Shown here piece by piece: positions 22,771 to 33,892 of a DNA stretch of 64,000 nt; the stretch's first letter is position 1, and the number at the start of each line of letters is the position of its first letter. Below the pieces are notes generated by a model, which was given only the letters and a program-made list of their open reading frames with translations, did no database searches and was not told the DNA's origin. Source of the DNA: Harmothoe impar (taxonomy: Eukaryota; Annelida; Polychaeta; Phyllodocida; Polynoidae); the NCBI GenBank assembly GCA_947462335.1, contig OX381715.1, positions 42,315,472-42,379,471 of the forward strand. Direction: 5' to 3'. The position numbers were made by a program, and so were the translations under genes.

Positions 22771-23500
22771 GAAAACGAGGATGTGTGCGTCGTAATATCA
22801 CAACTACAAAAGTGCCCAACAAACCTGCTGGCAAAATCCAGCTGGACTGCTGGCCAAGCTGAGGCTCAGTCATACTGACACTTGTTTACAAGTGCACTTT
22901 TTACTAGACACTGTACCTGTATTTAGTGGTTCTAGGTGCTTCCCTACTATTATGGGGTTCAGGTCCCTATCACCATATTTTTGTGGGATTGGTAGCTGTA
23001 TTCACATTTGGGGTGGTGTTGAGTGTTTATATATGTATTTTTATAGGTTGATACGGGGTACACTGGGGTCGGCAGTTACCGCTGGAATGAGGGTTTTCAA
23101 AGTTGAAGTGCCCTTTTATAGTGCATGACATGTGACCTACATTGACCAATCAGAGACAGCCTTGGGCATTTCTGATTTGTTGACATTGGAAAGGTAACAA
23201 TGGTAGGATGGTTGCCGGGGCAATGTGAACTCTGACCTCAGAGGGTTAAATAGAGTAACAGGCAGTTTCACCACTGGGGATCTTCAGACTGCATTTGAAA
23301 TAGATTAATTAAAATTGTTTGGGCAGGCCCGAAAATTCTAAAATAAATCTGGGCGGTACCTAGGCCTATGGGGCTTAGGGGGAAATTAAATAACTTCAAC
23401 CAGGAAGTGTTGCTGGGTGTGATATAATTTCCATAGTGCCTGTCATTAATTATAATTAATTCATGAGAATTAATTTTAATTAAATTAGGTCTTTGTGATT
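22771..23500. other. Intron 2 sequence, nothing recognised
   Basis: No ORF or repeat that I can support before the Penelope-like element's 3' region. Confidence 0.5.
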
Positions 23501-23742
23501 TTTAAAATAGGGTTTAAGAATGTTTTTGGGAGTTTGGGTTAGTGTGAAAGGGTAGTGAATAAACTCCTGGTGGTCTCGTGGATTTTTTTTGGCTAAATCC
23601 ACCATGTCATTTTCTACACACCCCTGGGGGGTGCGCACTATATTTAAAAGTAGGGGGTGATTCCAAGAAAAATCCTTTTGGATAATTTTTAGGTGTACGT
23701 GGCAACCTCTTAGAACCAACCCCTGATGTTACCGGGATGTCA

Positions 23743-24207
23743 TCAATGGACCAGAGGGTCACTCATATTAAGGCCCTGGGGGGCATTAGTGTGTAGCCTC
23801 TGGATCCAATTAAATTCAATAAGGTTGCGTATGCGTTTAGCCTGTTGCGACTTTGAATTTGCGTGAATAAAACAGTGATGGTCCTGTCTCTGTGCTTCAC
23901 CCCTTTTGGAACAAGAATTCATGTGACGCGACACCTCGCTCACTTTAAATTCTTTCCTCCGAATTTTGCCATAGTGGTCATTAAAACAGATCTTGATGGC
24001 ATTTTCTGTCTGGCCGATATACTGTTTGCCACAGATTTTGCAGGTGATACAGTAAATTAAGTTTGAGCTGGAGCAACACACTTTGTATTTACTGGTATAT
24101 TCTCGGCCTGTGACAGTGCACTTTATTTTGCAACTATTGTTCAACTGGGGACAGTAGTTGCATTTAGGCCAAGCTAAGCACCTTTTTTTGTTGGGTTTGT
24201 GGACCAA
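23743..24207 (-). pseudogene. PLE GIY-YIG endonuclease domain
   Basis: 154 codons. LIYCITCKICGKQYIGQT is the GIY-YIG core as it appears in Penelope-like elements, preceded by a Cys-rich stretch (CNYCPQL..CKIKC, CCSS) and followed by an Arg/Lys/His region and NLIEFNWIQRLHT near the C-terminus. The domain nicks target DNA for retrotransposition. The frame is open to a stop at 23743. Confidence 0.8.
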
Positions 24208-24398
24208 AGGTTCCTCTGGGCCAACTTTGCATTCACTGGAAGGTCCTCTAGACTTTTAGGTCGTCTATGGGACATTCTGAATCCAACAGAGTGGATCTCT
24301 CTGGTACTACAAGACTTACCGAGCATGTCCCAGTTTTGTTTTGTAATATTGTGAATGCCATTAAACCCAGGGACAAAGGTGCTGACTAGGTAGACCAT
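24174..24398 (-). pseudogene. PLE reverse transcriptase thumb region
   Basis: The frame reads FVPGFNGIHNITKQNWDML and later RRPKSLEDLPVNAKL. This matches the usual PLE segment between the RT core and the endonuclease (RRPKNL-DLLV-AKL type). It is in a different frame from the parts before and after it. Confidence 0.7.
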
Positions 24399-24723
24399 TT
24401 CTGTTTGTTCCCTGGGTTCAATTGATTTAGCTATGAGTAAGGATTCCCTGTCCTTCTCACAAGCCTGGTAGAAACTGTTAGCTACTAGGCCAGAAGGGTA
24501 TCCCCGTCTAACAAAGTGTTGACAGTGCTCTACGAATTTGTGGTCAAATACATCTAATTCTGAGGAATTGGCCGTAAGGGATACCTCTGATACTGTGTCG
24601 GGTGTGGGCTGAATTGAAGCGGAGGTAATCCGAACTGTCTGTAGGTCTGGTGTACAGATCAGTTTTGATATTACCCTCTGGGTCTAAATTGATGGTTGTG
24701 TCTAAAAAGTCCACTTGGGTGGT

Positions 24724-25296
24724 TCAGGAGACCACTGTGAATTTGATAGAATCATGCATCTTGTTTAGATAGAGGGTAAATATATCTAGTTCATCCTGTC
24801 CATGTGGCCAGATGAAAAAGATATTGTCTATGAATCGCCCCCACAAGAGTGGTTGTAATTTATAGGTGTAGATTTTGGCTTCTTCTAGGCTGGCCATGAA
24901 GAGATTAGCATAAGTGGGTGCTAGTCTTGTGCCCATGGCTGTGCCCTGAATTTGGAGGTAATAGTTACCATCAAAGTCAAAATTGTTTTTGGTGAGAACT
25001 ATCCATAACAGTGTATAAATAGCTTCATTTGATAATTCCCCTTCAGGTGGTGTTCTCGTGTCAAACAGGAGTTTGTATATCGAAAACGCCCCCTCAATAT
25101 TGGGGATATTGGTGAACAGTGAGGTTACATCCAATGTGCATAAAATACTGTTCTTGGGTAAAGTACCTAAGGCGTGTTTTTTCATGAGGAAATCTGTAGT
25201 GTCTCTTATATAGGACCTAGTGTCTTGGACAAAGGGTCTTAGATAATGATCCACTAGGCATAAGATTTTCTCTGTGGGGGTCCCATTAGCAGACAC
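24724..25296 (-). pseudogene. PLE reverse transcriptase core with altered catalytic motif
   Basis: 190 codons. Visible motifs are LDVTSLFTNIP (motif A, Asp present), GTAMGTRLAPTYANLFMA (motif B) and RFIDNIFFIW (motif C). The usual YIDD-type motif C has two Asp. Here the second is Asn (codon 24823-24825 plus coordinates), which should abolish activity. The ORF is flanked by frame breaks on both sides. Confidence 0.85.
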
Positions 25297-25319
25297 AGTA
25301 GGGCGTCAAGGTGGGGATA

Positions 25320-25679
25320 TTATACCTTTGTGTATCTTGGGAGGAGATACAGATAGGCCGTCCTTGGTTTTGTGGTGCGCAACTTTACAGCGAAGGACGG
25401 TGTCATTTCTTTAAGCTTTAGGAGCCTATCAATATGAGTGTTGATATAGTCATTGTGGGCTGTGGTTAGGTCTTCAGAGACCTGTTTGTAGAATTTAGTA
25501 TCAGAGAGTTGTAGTATGCCTTCTGCTACATAATCTGCCCTGTCTAGGATGACTATAGATCCCCCTTTATCAGCAGGTTTAATTACTATCTTGCGATTTT
25601 TCATTAGAGATTTGAGGGACATTATTTCTTCTTTATAAATATTCTGTCTATAAGGTGCTTTGACGACAAGTTTGTTCAA
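25320..25679 (-). pseudogene. PLE RT N-terminal part
   Basis: KNRKIVIKPADKGGSIVILDR is the conserved 'PADKGG' block found before motif A in Penelope-like RTs. It is separated from the core by a stop or frameshift near 25300. Confidence 0.8.
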
Positions 25680-25812
25680 GGCGGTTTCATTAGCTAGAAT
25701 AAATGCATTTAAAGGTGCAGGGGCAACTGAGGGTTGTCATGCTACATCTTTTCTGATGACTTTGGATCGGTCAATGTTTTTCAAAAGTTGATTTTCATTG
25801 TTGGGTCCAGGG

Positions 25813-26330
25813 TCAGGGGTGGCAGGGGGGGTCTTCAGGGTCCATCCAGGATGGTCTAAGATCTTTATTACAAGGATCAAAAAAGGCTTTGATTTTTAAC
25901 CTGCAGTGGAATTCATCTAAGTCTCTACGTAGGTATCCCATGTTGGGTTCACCTGGGGTGGGACAGAAATTCAGGCCTTTCTCCAACAATAATAGTTCAC
26001 TTTCTGTTAGAGTATAGCTAGACAAGTTTACAATTGAGTTAGATTCAACTGGAGGCATGTCATAAACTTCACAGATTTTATTTTGAAAAGCTTGTACTGG
26101 GTCCACATATGAAGTATTTGATGATGAATTTGACAAAGTGGTACAAGTATCAATTATGCAAGAGTCAATGTATGAATTGAATGCAAAGTTTGTGATTCCA
26201 TTGTTGTGTTGTGGCATTGGCGCTACTGACTGTTCAACAATTATGGTATTTTCAACAAAATTAACAAGGTTAACAGAAAAGTCAATGGTTGGAGAAGGGT
26301 CCAAATTGGTGTTGGTTACTGTCATTGTGT
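25813..26330 (-). pseudogene. PLE RT far N-terminus
   Basis: The likely start is the Met at MTVTNTN near 26325. The LEKGLNFCPTPGEPNMG block is the usual 'KGLNF-PTP' signature of PLE RTs, followed by an Asp/Arg stretch and a Pro-rich end. The same frame stays open upstream to 26448 but there overlaps the end of ORF1. Confidence 0.75.
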
Positions 26331-26503
26331 TTACATGAGGGCCTCCCTGATGGCCCGGCGTAATTCCGAGACAGTGACTGGAGAATTGTTCTGGTTCTGC
26401 TGGTTTTGTTGGTTGTTGTTCTGGCGGCGCCGGCTGGCCGGCTGCCAACCCCCGTTGGGTCCCCGGGCATTGGGGCCCTGGGGCGAACGGGGGCCCTGAA
26501 AAT

Positions 26504-27481
26504 TCACAGGTGCTGATGGGGACGCAGAACGGGTCCTCCTGTTTCTGTTGAGTGGGGACCTTGATCTGGAGCGGGATTTGGAGTTGTTACCATCACCCTT
26601 ACCTTTACCTTTGCCCTGGCCCTTACCGGTGCCTCTGGGGGCCCTAGGTTTGCGCTGGGGTTTGGGTTTATCCTTATAGGCCTCTGTTGGGGTGGGGTCA
26701 AGCCATTCATCAAGTGCTTGCTCGTCCCAGGTAGAACATCCGGCCTGTGGCTCCTCAGGTGGGGGCCGGGCCCTAGCCCTAGGCCATGCCTCACTGGGGG
26801 CATTGAACCTTGGGGGGGGGGGGGCAGGTTCTGTTGGTTCTCACTAGTGGTAGGGGGGGCAGGTTTCTTAGTGGATACACTGGGTGTATTGGTGGGTCCC
26901 CTGCTGAAGGTACCACTGGCGAGTTCTTGAAGGGTGGGTTGCCTATCCACAATGAAAGTGTGCTGGTGCTGGAGTTGTTCCTCCAGTCTTTTGGTCTCCT
27001 TGGCGACAAAGTCCAAAAGTTTGGCCCTGGCTCGGTTCCCATCGGGGGAGCCTTCTTGGGACAAAAGTTTATCAACAGTGTCAAGGAGAGTTTCCCTGGT
27101 GTCAGCATCTACAGTTGCCCGGTGGCAGAGGTGGGTTGCCATGGCAACCTGCATCGGGCCTGCGGCATCGCGTAAAACTTGTCCTACTTCACAATTCAGC
27201 TCGATGTTGGCTGTAGTGTTGAGGTAGTTGGAAAGAGCTGCTTCGCCTAGGGCCCATGGTGTGTAGAGGCCATCGTTGGTGATAGTTTCCAACCATTCGG
27301 CCCTAGCGGTGGATCTGGCATACCACAGGGCTGAATTTCTGGCCTGGCGCCATACCCTCTCGGCCCCCTCAGACATGGTGAGGCGGCGGGTGGAGGTAGA
27401 GGCAGTAGATTCTCCCTGTGAGAGAGAGAAAGAGACAGTTCTAGTATTGTCAGAGTTTAGGGTAATTCTAGCTTTACTCAA
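26504..27481 (-). pseudogene. PLE ORF1-like protein
   Basis: 325 codons with no enzyme domain that I recognise. Residues 40-190 are predicted largely helical (for example ERVWRQARNSALW and ETKRLEEQLQHQH). The C-terminal 130 residues are Pro/Gly/Arg rich. In the adjoining frame the tail would continue (RRRQNNNQQNQQNQ..REALM) to a stop just before the RT Met, so a frameshift near 26520 probably truncates it. Position and character fit the ORF1 described upstream of RT in some Penelope-like elements, which is presumed to bind nucleic acid. Confidence 0.6.
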
Positions 27482-27786
27482 AGTAGAGTTTGATCAGGTG
27501 GAAGACTGCCCGGACTTACAGTACAGCCTGCATAACACACCCAGCCCGTTTTCACAGGTGATTCAGCCTGGAATACAGGGCTGTTCATTAGCAAGACTGT
27601 GTTTTCCCTATAGCTTTTATATAATCATATTTGCGATTTTTATGTGATATTTGCTAGGAATAAACTCATATAGAGGATGTAGATCAGTACATTACCTTCC
27701 AACTTATGGATGCAGTATGTGCCTGGTCCACTGCATTATTAAATAATTACATGTTTAAATTGGTATTTTATCTGATGGGACAAGCA

Positions 27787-28275
27787 TCAGAGCAGGCATA
27801 ACAGCTGCCTCTGCTCGGAAAAGGTGTGAAAGCCTGAGCCCCAGCCTGCTGTACCAGGCTCATGTGCTGGGAGAGTGTGAACAACCTGACTAAACACCCT
27901 GCCTGTAAAGACTCCCGGCCTGTTAAACCAGCCTGGGCAGCCTGCATTAACAGGCTGCCTGGAAAAACGGGCCAGGCTATAGTACTGGTCTAGTCCTCCA
28001 CCTGTTGATAGGATACCGAGTTTGGGAATATTTATTTGTGCACAGGTGGAGGCATTGCAAACAGAATAATCACCAGAGTGTAGTATTTTGAGGTGGTCTA
28101 AGATACTGTGACCCAATGCAGGGTCATCTCTAAGGTTCTTGAGAAAGAAAGACAGCTCAGAGTCAGAGTTATCTCCATTAATCGAGCTACCAGAACTTGT
28201 TTTCTTGCGCTTACCGGGTTGTTGGGGCTCGGTAACAGGGGACTCTTCGTGTTGCCTGGGGTAGAGATGGGGCAT
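27787..28275 (-). pseudogene. Short upstream ORF of the PLE
   Basis: 162 codons starting MPHLYPRQHEESP, directly after the 302-bp repeat. It is Lys/Ser rich early, then has SELSFFLKNLRDDPALGHSI. I do not recognise it. A splice donor (ACT/GTAAGT on the minus strand near 27522) lies between it and ORF1, so it may be a leader exon. Confidence 0.4.
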
Positions 28276-28281
28276 GTACGT

Positions 28282-28583
28282 ACTGTAATAGGACTAGAGG
28301 GCTAATGCTTAACTAAGAAAGAAGCACGATAAGATGGAAGTAGTATGAGAATTAGGCATATATTGTCATCAAGCATTAACAGTTACACAGGCGTATATAT
28401 CAGACTTGCAAGAAGCGACTGCTAGGCCTAGAGATGAGCTCTAAACTAGAACTAACTCGGTTCCTCCGCGCGGCGCCTTATATACCTCTGCGCGCCAGTG
28501 GCGCCATCTCGCGGCGCCACCGGGAACCTCTCCTCCGCACGGCGTGCGGAGGAGCGCGAAGCCGGCTCTCCTCGGCTCCGCTA
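28282..28583 (-). repeat. 302-bp direct repeat, copy 1 (PLE leader or pseudo-LTR)
   Basis: Identical by eye to 33543-33844 over all 302 bases. One half is AT-rich. The other is strongly GC-rich with GGCGCC and CCGCAC motifs. It abuts the PLE's first ORF, so it is probably the PLE's 5' control region. Long direct repeats (pseudo-LTRs) are common in Penelope-like elements. Confidence 0.85.
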
Positions 28584-28786
28584 CACCCTTCCCTCTTTAC
28601 TTTAAACCCTCCCCTCTATTTAGAAACCCCGAACTCGGTGGCCCCCTTCCACCACAATACGAGGGATACATCCCGCGGACGGTTACTGATGATAGAGTTA
28701 CTTTACATCGTCGTGAGATATAGAACAATCATCCCATCCATCTCTGTATAAAAATAGCTCTCTGGACACTCTCAAACTGGTTCCCT

Positions 28787-29110
28787 CCACTCAGCTCCGG
28801 ACACGCCAGACTAGTTCCTTCCACTCAGCTCAGGACACGCCAGACTGGACCCGCCAGACTGGTTCCCTCCACTCAGCTCAGGACACGCCAGACTGGTTCC
28901 TTCCACTCAGCTCAGGAGACGCCAGACTAACTTTCATCCACTCAGCTCAGGACACGCCAGACTGGTTCCTTCCACTCAGCTCAGGACACGCCAGACTGGT
29001 TCCATCCACTCAGCTCCGGACACGCCAGACTGGACCCGCCAGACTGGTTCCTTCCACTCAGCTCAGGACACGCCAGACTGGTTCCTTCCACTAAGCTCAG
29101 GACACACCAG
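28787..29110. repeat. 34-bp minisatellite (family a)
   Basis: Units of TGGTTCCTTCCACTCAGCTC plus AGGACACGCCAGAC, about nine copies, some with an inserted GGACCCGCCAGACT. A second block with its 5' flank (from GAGATATAGAACAATCATCC) recurs at 29563-29790. Confidence 0.9.
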
Positions 29111-29119
29111 CTTCCAACC

Positions 29120-31480
29120 ACTTTGTGTAGATCCCCATGTAGATCAGCATGCCGCACCCCCGTGTAGATCAGCGTGCAGCACCTCCATGTAGATCAGTGT
29201 GCAGCACCCCCGTGTAGATCAGCATGCAGAACCCCCGTGTAGATCAGCCTGCAACACCCCTGTGTAGATCAGCGTGCCGCACCCCTGTGTAGATCAGCGT
29301 GCAGCACCCCCGTGTAGATCAGCGTGCAGCACCCCTGTGTAGCTCAGCATGCAGCACCCCCGTGTAGATCAGCGTGCAGCACCCCCGCGTAGATCAGCGT
29401 GCAGTGCCCCCTGGTAGATCAGCATGCAGAACCCCCGTGTAGATCAGCCTGCAACACCCCTGTGTAGATCAGCGTGCCGCACCCCTGTGTAGATCAGCGT
29501 GCAGCGCCCCCGCGTAGATCAGCGTACAGCGCCCCCGCATAGATCAGCGTGCAGCACCCCCGAGATATAGAACAATCATCCCATCCATCTCTGTATAAAA
29601 ATAGCTCTCTGGACACTCTCAAACTGGTTCCCTCCACTCAGCTCCGGACACGCCAGACTGGTTCCATCCACTCAGCTCCGGACACGCCAGACTGGACCCG
29701 CCAGACTGGTTCCTTCCACTCAGCTCAGGACACGCCAGACTGGTTCCTTCCACTAAGCTCAGGACACACCAGCTTCCAACCACTTTGTGTAGATCCCCAT
29801 GTAGATCAGCGTGCAGCGCCCCCGCGTAGATCAGCGTGCAGCACCCCCTTGTGGATCCCCGTGTAGATCAGCATGCAGAACCCCCATGTAGATCAGCATG
29901 CCGCACCCCCGTGTAGATCAGCGTGCAGCACCTCCATGTAGATCAGTGTGCAGCACCCCCGTGTAGATCAGCATGCAGAACCCCCGTGTAGATCAGCCTG
30001 CAACACCCCTGTGTAGATCAGCGTGCCGCACCCCTGTGTAGATCAGCGTGCAGCACCCCCGTGTAGATCAGCGTGCAGCACCCCTGTGTAGCTCAGCATG
30101 CAGCACCCCCCTTTTAGATTAGCATGCAGCACCCCCATGTAGATCAGCATGCAGCACCCCCGTGTAGATCAGCGTGCAGCACCCCCTTGTGGATCCCCGT
30201 GTAGATCAGCATGAAGAACCCCCACGTAGATCAGCGTGCAGCACCCCCATGTAGATCAGCCTGCAGCGCCCCCGCGTAGATCAGCGTACAGCGCCCCCGC
30301 ATAGATCAGCGTGCAGCACCCCCGCGTAGATCAGCGTGCAGCGCCCCCGCATAGATCAGCGTACAGTACCCCTTGGTAGATCAGCATGCAGCACCCCGCG
30401 TGGATCAGCGTGCAGCGCACCCGCTTAGATCAGCGTACAGCGCCCCCAGGTAGATCAGCGTGCAGCGCCCCCACGTAGATCAGCGTGCAGCGCCCCCGCG
30501 TAGATCAGCGTGCAGCACCCCCGCGTAGATCAGCGTGCAGCGCCCCCGCGTAGATCAACGTGCAGCGCCCCCACGTAGATCAGCGTGCAGCGCCCCCGCG
30601 TAGATCAGCGTGCAGCGCCCCCGCGTAGATCAGCGTGCAGCGCCCCCGCGTAGATCAGCGTGCAGCGCCCCCGCGTAGATCAGCGTGCAGCGCCCCCGGG
30701 TAGATCAGCGTGCAGCGCCCCCGCGTAGATCAGCGTGCAGCGCCCCCGCGTAGATCAGCGTGCAGCGCCCCCGCGTAGATCAGCGTGCAGCGCCCCCGCG
30801 TAGATCAGCGTGCAGCGCCCCCGCGTAGATCAGCGTGCAGCGCCCCCCGCGTAGATCAGCGTGCAGCGCCCCCGCGTAGATCAGCGTGCAGCGCCCCCGC
30901 GTAGATCAGCGTGCAGCGCCCCCGCGTAGATCAGCGTGCAGCGCCCCCGCGTAGATCAGCGTGCAGCGCCCCCGCGTAGATCAGCGTGCAGCGCCCCCGC
31001 GTAGATCAGCGTGCAGCGCCCCCACGTAGATCAGCGTGCAGCGCCCCCGCGTAGATCAGCGTGCAGCGCCCCCGCGTAGATCAGCGTGCAGCGCCCCCGC
31101 GTAGATCAGCGTGCAGCGCCCCCGCGTAGATCAGCGTGCAGCGCCCCCGCGTAGATCAGCGTGCAGCGCCCCCGCGTAGATGAGCGTGCAGGGCCCCCGC
31201 GTAGATCAGCGTGCAGCGCCCCCGCGTAGATCAGCGTGCAGTGCCCCCCGCGTAGATCAGCGTGCAGCGCCCCCGCGTAGATCAGCGTGCAGCGCCCCCG
31301 CGTAGATCAGCGTGCAGCGCCCCCGCGTAGATCAGCGTGCAGCGCCCCCGCGTAGATCAGCGTGCAGCGCCCCCGCGTAGATCAGCGTGCAGCGCCCCCA
31401 CGTAGATCAGCGTGCAGCGCCCCCACGTAGATCAGCATGCAGCACCCCTGTGTAGATCAGCGTAGCCTACAGCACCCCCG
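29120..31480. repeat. 25-bp minisatellite (family b), about 90 copies
   Basis: Unit GTAGATCAGCGTGCAGCGCC plus CCCGC. The units are more varied at the left (AGCACCCCCGT forms) and nearly uniform from about 30420 to 31430. Family a interrupts it at 29563-29790. There are no unique spacers, so it is not a CRISPR array. Confidence 0.95.
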
Positions 31481-31499
31481 TGTCAATTCCCGTGTCGAT

Positions 31500-31797
31500 C
31501 AATGTGCAACACCCCCGTGTCGGTCAGCGTGCAGCACCCCCGTGTCGGTCAGTGTGCAGCACCCCTGTGTCGGTCAGCGTGCAGCACCCCCGTGTCGGTC
31601 AGCGTGCAGCACCCCTGTGTCGGTCAGCGTGCAGCACCCCCGTTTCGGTCAGCGTGCAGCACCCCCCTGTCGGTCAGCGTGCAGGACCCCCGTGTCGGTC
31701 AGCGTGCAGCACCCCCCTGTCGGTCAGCGTGCAGCACCCCTGTGTCGGTCAGCGTGCAGCACCCCCGTTTCGGTCAGCGTGCAGCACCCCCGTGTCG
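31500..31797. repeat. 25-bp minisatellite (family c)
   Basis: Unit GTGTCGGTCAGCGTGCAGCA plus CCCCC, a relative of family b with CGGTCAGCG in place of AGATCAGCG. All frames are open in places because 25-base units cycle through three frames every 75 bases. I do not treat these as genes. Confidence 0.95.
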
Positions 31798-32290
31798 GCT
31801 TTAACTTAATTTAAACAAGTCACGCTGACCGACACGGGGGTCCTGCACGCTGACCGACAGGGGGGTGCTGCACGCTGACCGACACGGGGGTGCTGCACGC
31901 TGACCGACACGGGGGTGCTGCACGCTGACCGACACGGGGGTGCTGCACGCTGACCGAAACGGGGGTGCTGCACGCTGACCGACACAGGGGTGCTGCACGC
32001 TGACCGACAGGGGCGTGCAGCACCCCCCTGTCGGTCAGCGTGCAGGACCCCCGTGCCGGTCAGCGTGCAGCACCCCCCTGTCGGTCAGCGTGCAGCACCC
32101 CTGTGTCGGTCAGCGTGCAGCACCCCCGTTTCGGTCAGCGTGCAGCACCCCCGTGTCGGTCAGCGTGCAGCACCCCCGTGTCGGTCAGCGTGCAGCACCC
32201 CCGTGTCGGTCAGCGTGCAGCACCCCCCTGTCGGTCAGCGTGCAGGACCCCCGTGTCGGTCAGCGTGACTTGTTTAAATTAAGTTAAAGC
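31798..32290. repeat. Large inverted repeat built of family c units
   Basis: The left arm (31798-about 32020) is family c in reverse orientation. The right arm (about 32070-32290) is in forward orientation. Variant units occur in mirrored order, and the ends CTTTAACTTAATTTAAAC and GTTTAAATTAAGTTAAAG match perfectly. The loop is roughly 50 bases. It could form a hairpin of about 220 base pairs. Confidence 0.9.
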
Positions 32291-32399
32291 AGCTCCTCCG
32301 CATTCTGGATGGACACAGAAACGGTCACAGAAATGTACAGAGACCGTCCATCCAACAGCAGGGGATTGCCTCTCAGACTCTCTCAGAACTGTCTTTTAA

Positions 32400-32815
32400 A
32401 TGGCCACGGAATCGTCATACCAACGGCCACAGAATCGTCATACCAACGGCCACACAATCGTCATACCAACGGCCACACAATCGTCATACCAACGGCCACA
32501 GAATCGTCATACCAACGGCCACAGAATCGTCATACCAGCGGCCACAGAATCGTCATACCAGCGGCCACAGAATCGTCATACCAGCGGCCACAGAATCGTC
32601 ATAGCAGCAGCCCCAGAATCGTCATACCAGCGGCCACAGAATCGTCATACCAACGGCCACAGAATCGTCATACCAACGGCCACAGAATCGTCATACCAGC
32701 GGCCACAGAATCGTCATACCAGCGGCCACAGAATCGTCCTACCAGCAACCACAAAATCGTCATAGCAGCAGCCCCAGAATCATCTTTCAAGCAGCCCCAG
32801 AATCGTCTTTCGAGA
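32400..32815. repeat. 23-bp minisatellite (family d)
   Basis: Unit CACAGAATCGTCATACCAAC plus GGC, about 17 copies. The lead-in (32290-32400) is duplicated at 33085-33200, where the repeats resume. Confidence 0.95.
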
Positions 32816-33084
32816 AGCCCCAGAATCTCCAACTGCCCAGGGGTAATCGTTCAAATGCTCATGGTGGTGACTCTGCACGAGTCCAACTCCACACAGAGGT
32901 GCCTCCTCCGCACGGCCTCCTCCGCACGGCCTCCTCTCAGTGTTTGTTCTCAGTGTTTGCAGCTCCTCCGCACCTAGCTGCCCCTGCAACAACAACAGCT
33001 CCTCCGCACCTGTCTCCTCCGCAGCTCTTCTACAGATGGGGGTTGCTTAGTAACCAGTGACTTGTTGTTTACATCACGTTAAAG

Positions 33085-33412
33085 CAGCTCCTCCGCATTC
33101 TGGATGGACACGAAACTGCCACAGAAATGTACAGAGACCGTCCATCCAACAGCAGGGGATTGCCTCTCAGACTCTCTCAGAACTGTCTTTTAAATGGCCA
33201 CGGAATCGTCATACCAACGGCCACAGAATCGTCATACCAACGGCCACACAATCGTCTTCCCCACGGCCACAGAAACGTCTTCCCCACGACCACAGAAAGG
33301 TCTTCCCCACGGCCACAGAAACGTCTTCCCCACGACCACAGAAACGTCTTCCCCACGACCACAGAAACGTCTTCCCCACAGCCACAGAACCGTCTTCACC
33401 ACGGCCAATGAA
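33085..33412. repeat. Duplicated lead-in and 23-bp minisatellite (family e)
   Basis: The first 110 bases repeat 32290-32400 with small changes. The following units are CACAGAAACGTCTTCCCCAC plus GRC, derived from family d. Confidence 0.9.
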
Positions 33413-33542
33413 CCAGCAGTCACTCCCAAGGTTAGACTGTCTCTCTCGTCATCTACTTCTAATCTGCCTCGGTCTCTTCCTCTTATCTTCCCTCCCTTCC
33501 TCTTTCTGGCGTGTGTTCGTCTTTTGAGACCAAGCTGTCACC

Positions 33543-33844
33543 ACTGTAATAGGACTAGAGGGCTAATGCTTAACTAAGAAAGAAGCACGATAAGATGGAA
33601 GTAGTATGAGAATTAGGCATATATTGTCATCAAGCATTAACAGTTACACAGGCGTATATATCAGACTTGCAAGAAGCGACTGCTAGGCCTAGAGATGAGC
33701 TCTAAACTAGAACTAACTCGGTTCCTCCGCGCGGCGCCTTATATACCTCTGCGCGCCAGTGGCGCCATCTCGCGGCGCCACCGGGAACCTCTCCTCCGCA
33801 CGGCGTGCGGAGGAGCGCGAAGCCGGCTCTCCTCGGCTCCGCTA
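33543..33844. repeat. 302-bp direct repeat, copy 2
   Basis: Same orientation as 28282-28583 and identical by eye. It closes the 5-kb minisatellite block, and a MITE end follows it at once. Confidence 0.9.
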
Positions 33845-33848
33845 TACC

Positions 33849-33892
33849 ATGGCAGTATGCTTTGAATAGCGACATCTGTCCTTAAGGGTTAA
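33849..33892. mobile_element. MITE right end (TTAA family)
   Basis: AGCGACATCTGTCCTTAAGG then GTTAA is the right end of the family. Its left part is replaced by the 302-bp repeat. Confidence 0.6.

Larger units (their letters stand above)
23500..28583 (-). mobile_element. Penelope-like element (PLE), nearly full length but decayed
   Basis: Read on the minus strand the order is a 302-bp leader repeat (28583-28282), a short upstream ORF, an ORF1-like reading frame, reverse transcriptase and a GIY-YIG endonuclease. This order, with an RT followed by a C-terminal GIY-YIG, is diagnostic of Penelope-like elements. The RT is split by frame changes and one catalytic residue is altered, so the copy is probably dead. 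It lies in intron 2 of the Ly6-like gene, in the opposite orientation. The 3' end is not defined: I see no clear tail, and 23500 is an estimate. Confidence 0.8.

Noticed and set aside
28282..28690. Hammerhead ribozyme in the Penelope-like leader repeat
   Set aside because: A CTGATGA occurs at 28686, outside the repeat and on the plus strand, but no GAAA and stems follow at the right distance. None was found on the minus strand by eye.
30400..31430. Regular 25-base repeats resembling a CRISPR array
   Set aside because: Units are contiguous with no unique spacers, and the surroundings are animal DNA. It is a minisatellite.
31437..32287. Overlapping ORFs with 25-residue repeats (QHPRVGQRAAPPCRSA type)
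   Set aside because: A 25-base unit read in rotating frames gives open frames by chance on both strands.
32309..33577. ORFs with 23-residue repeats (QNRHTNGHRIVIP type)
   Set aside because: They are frames of the 23-base minisatellite, with no splice sites or domain.
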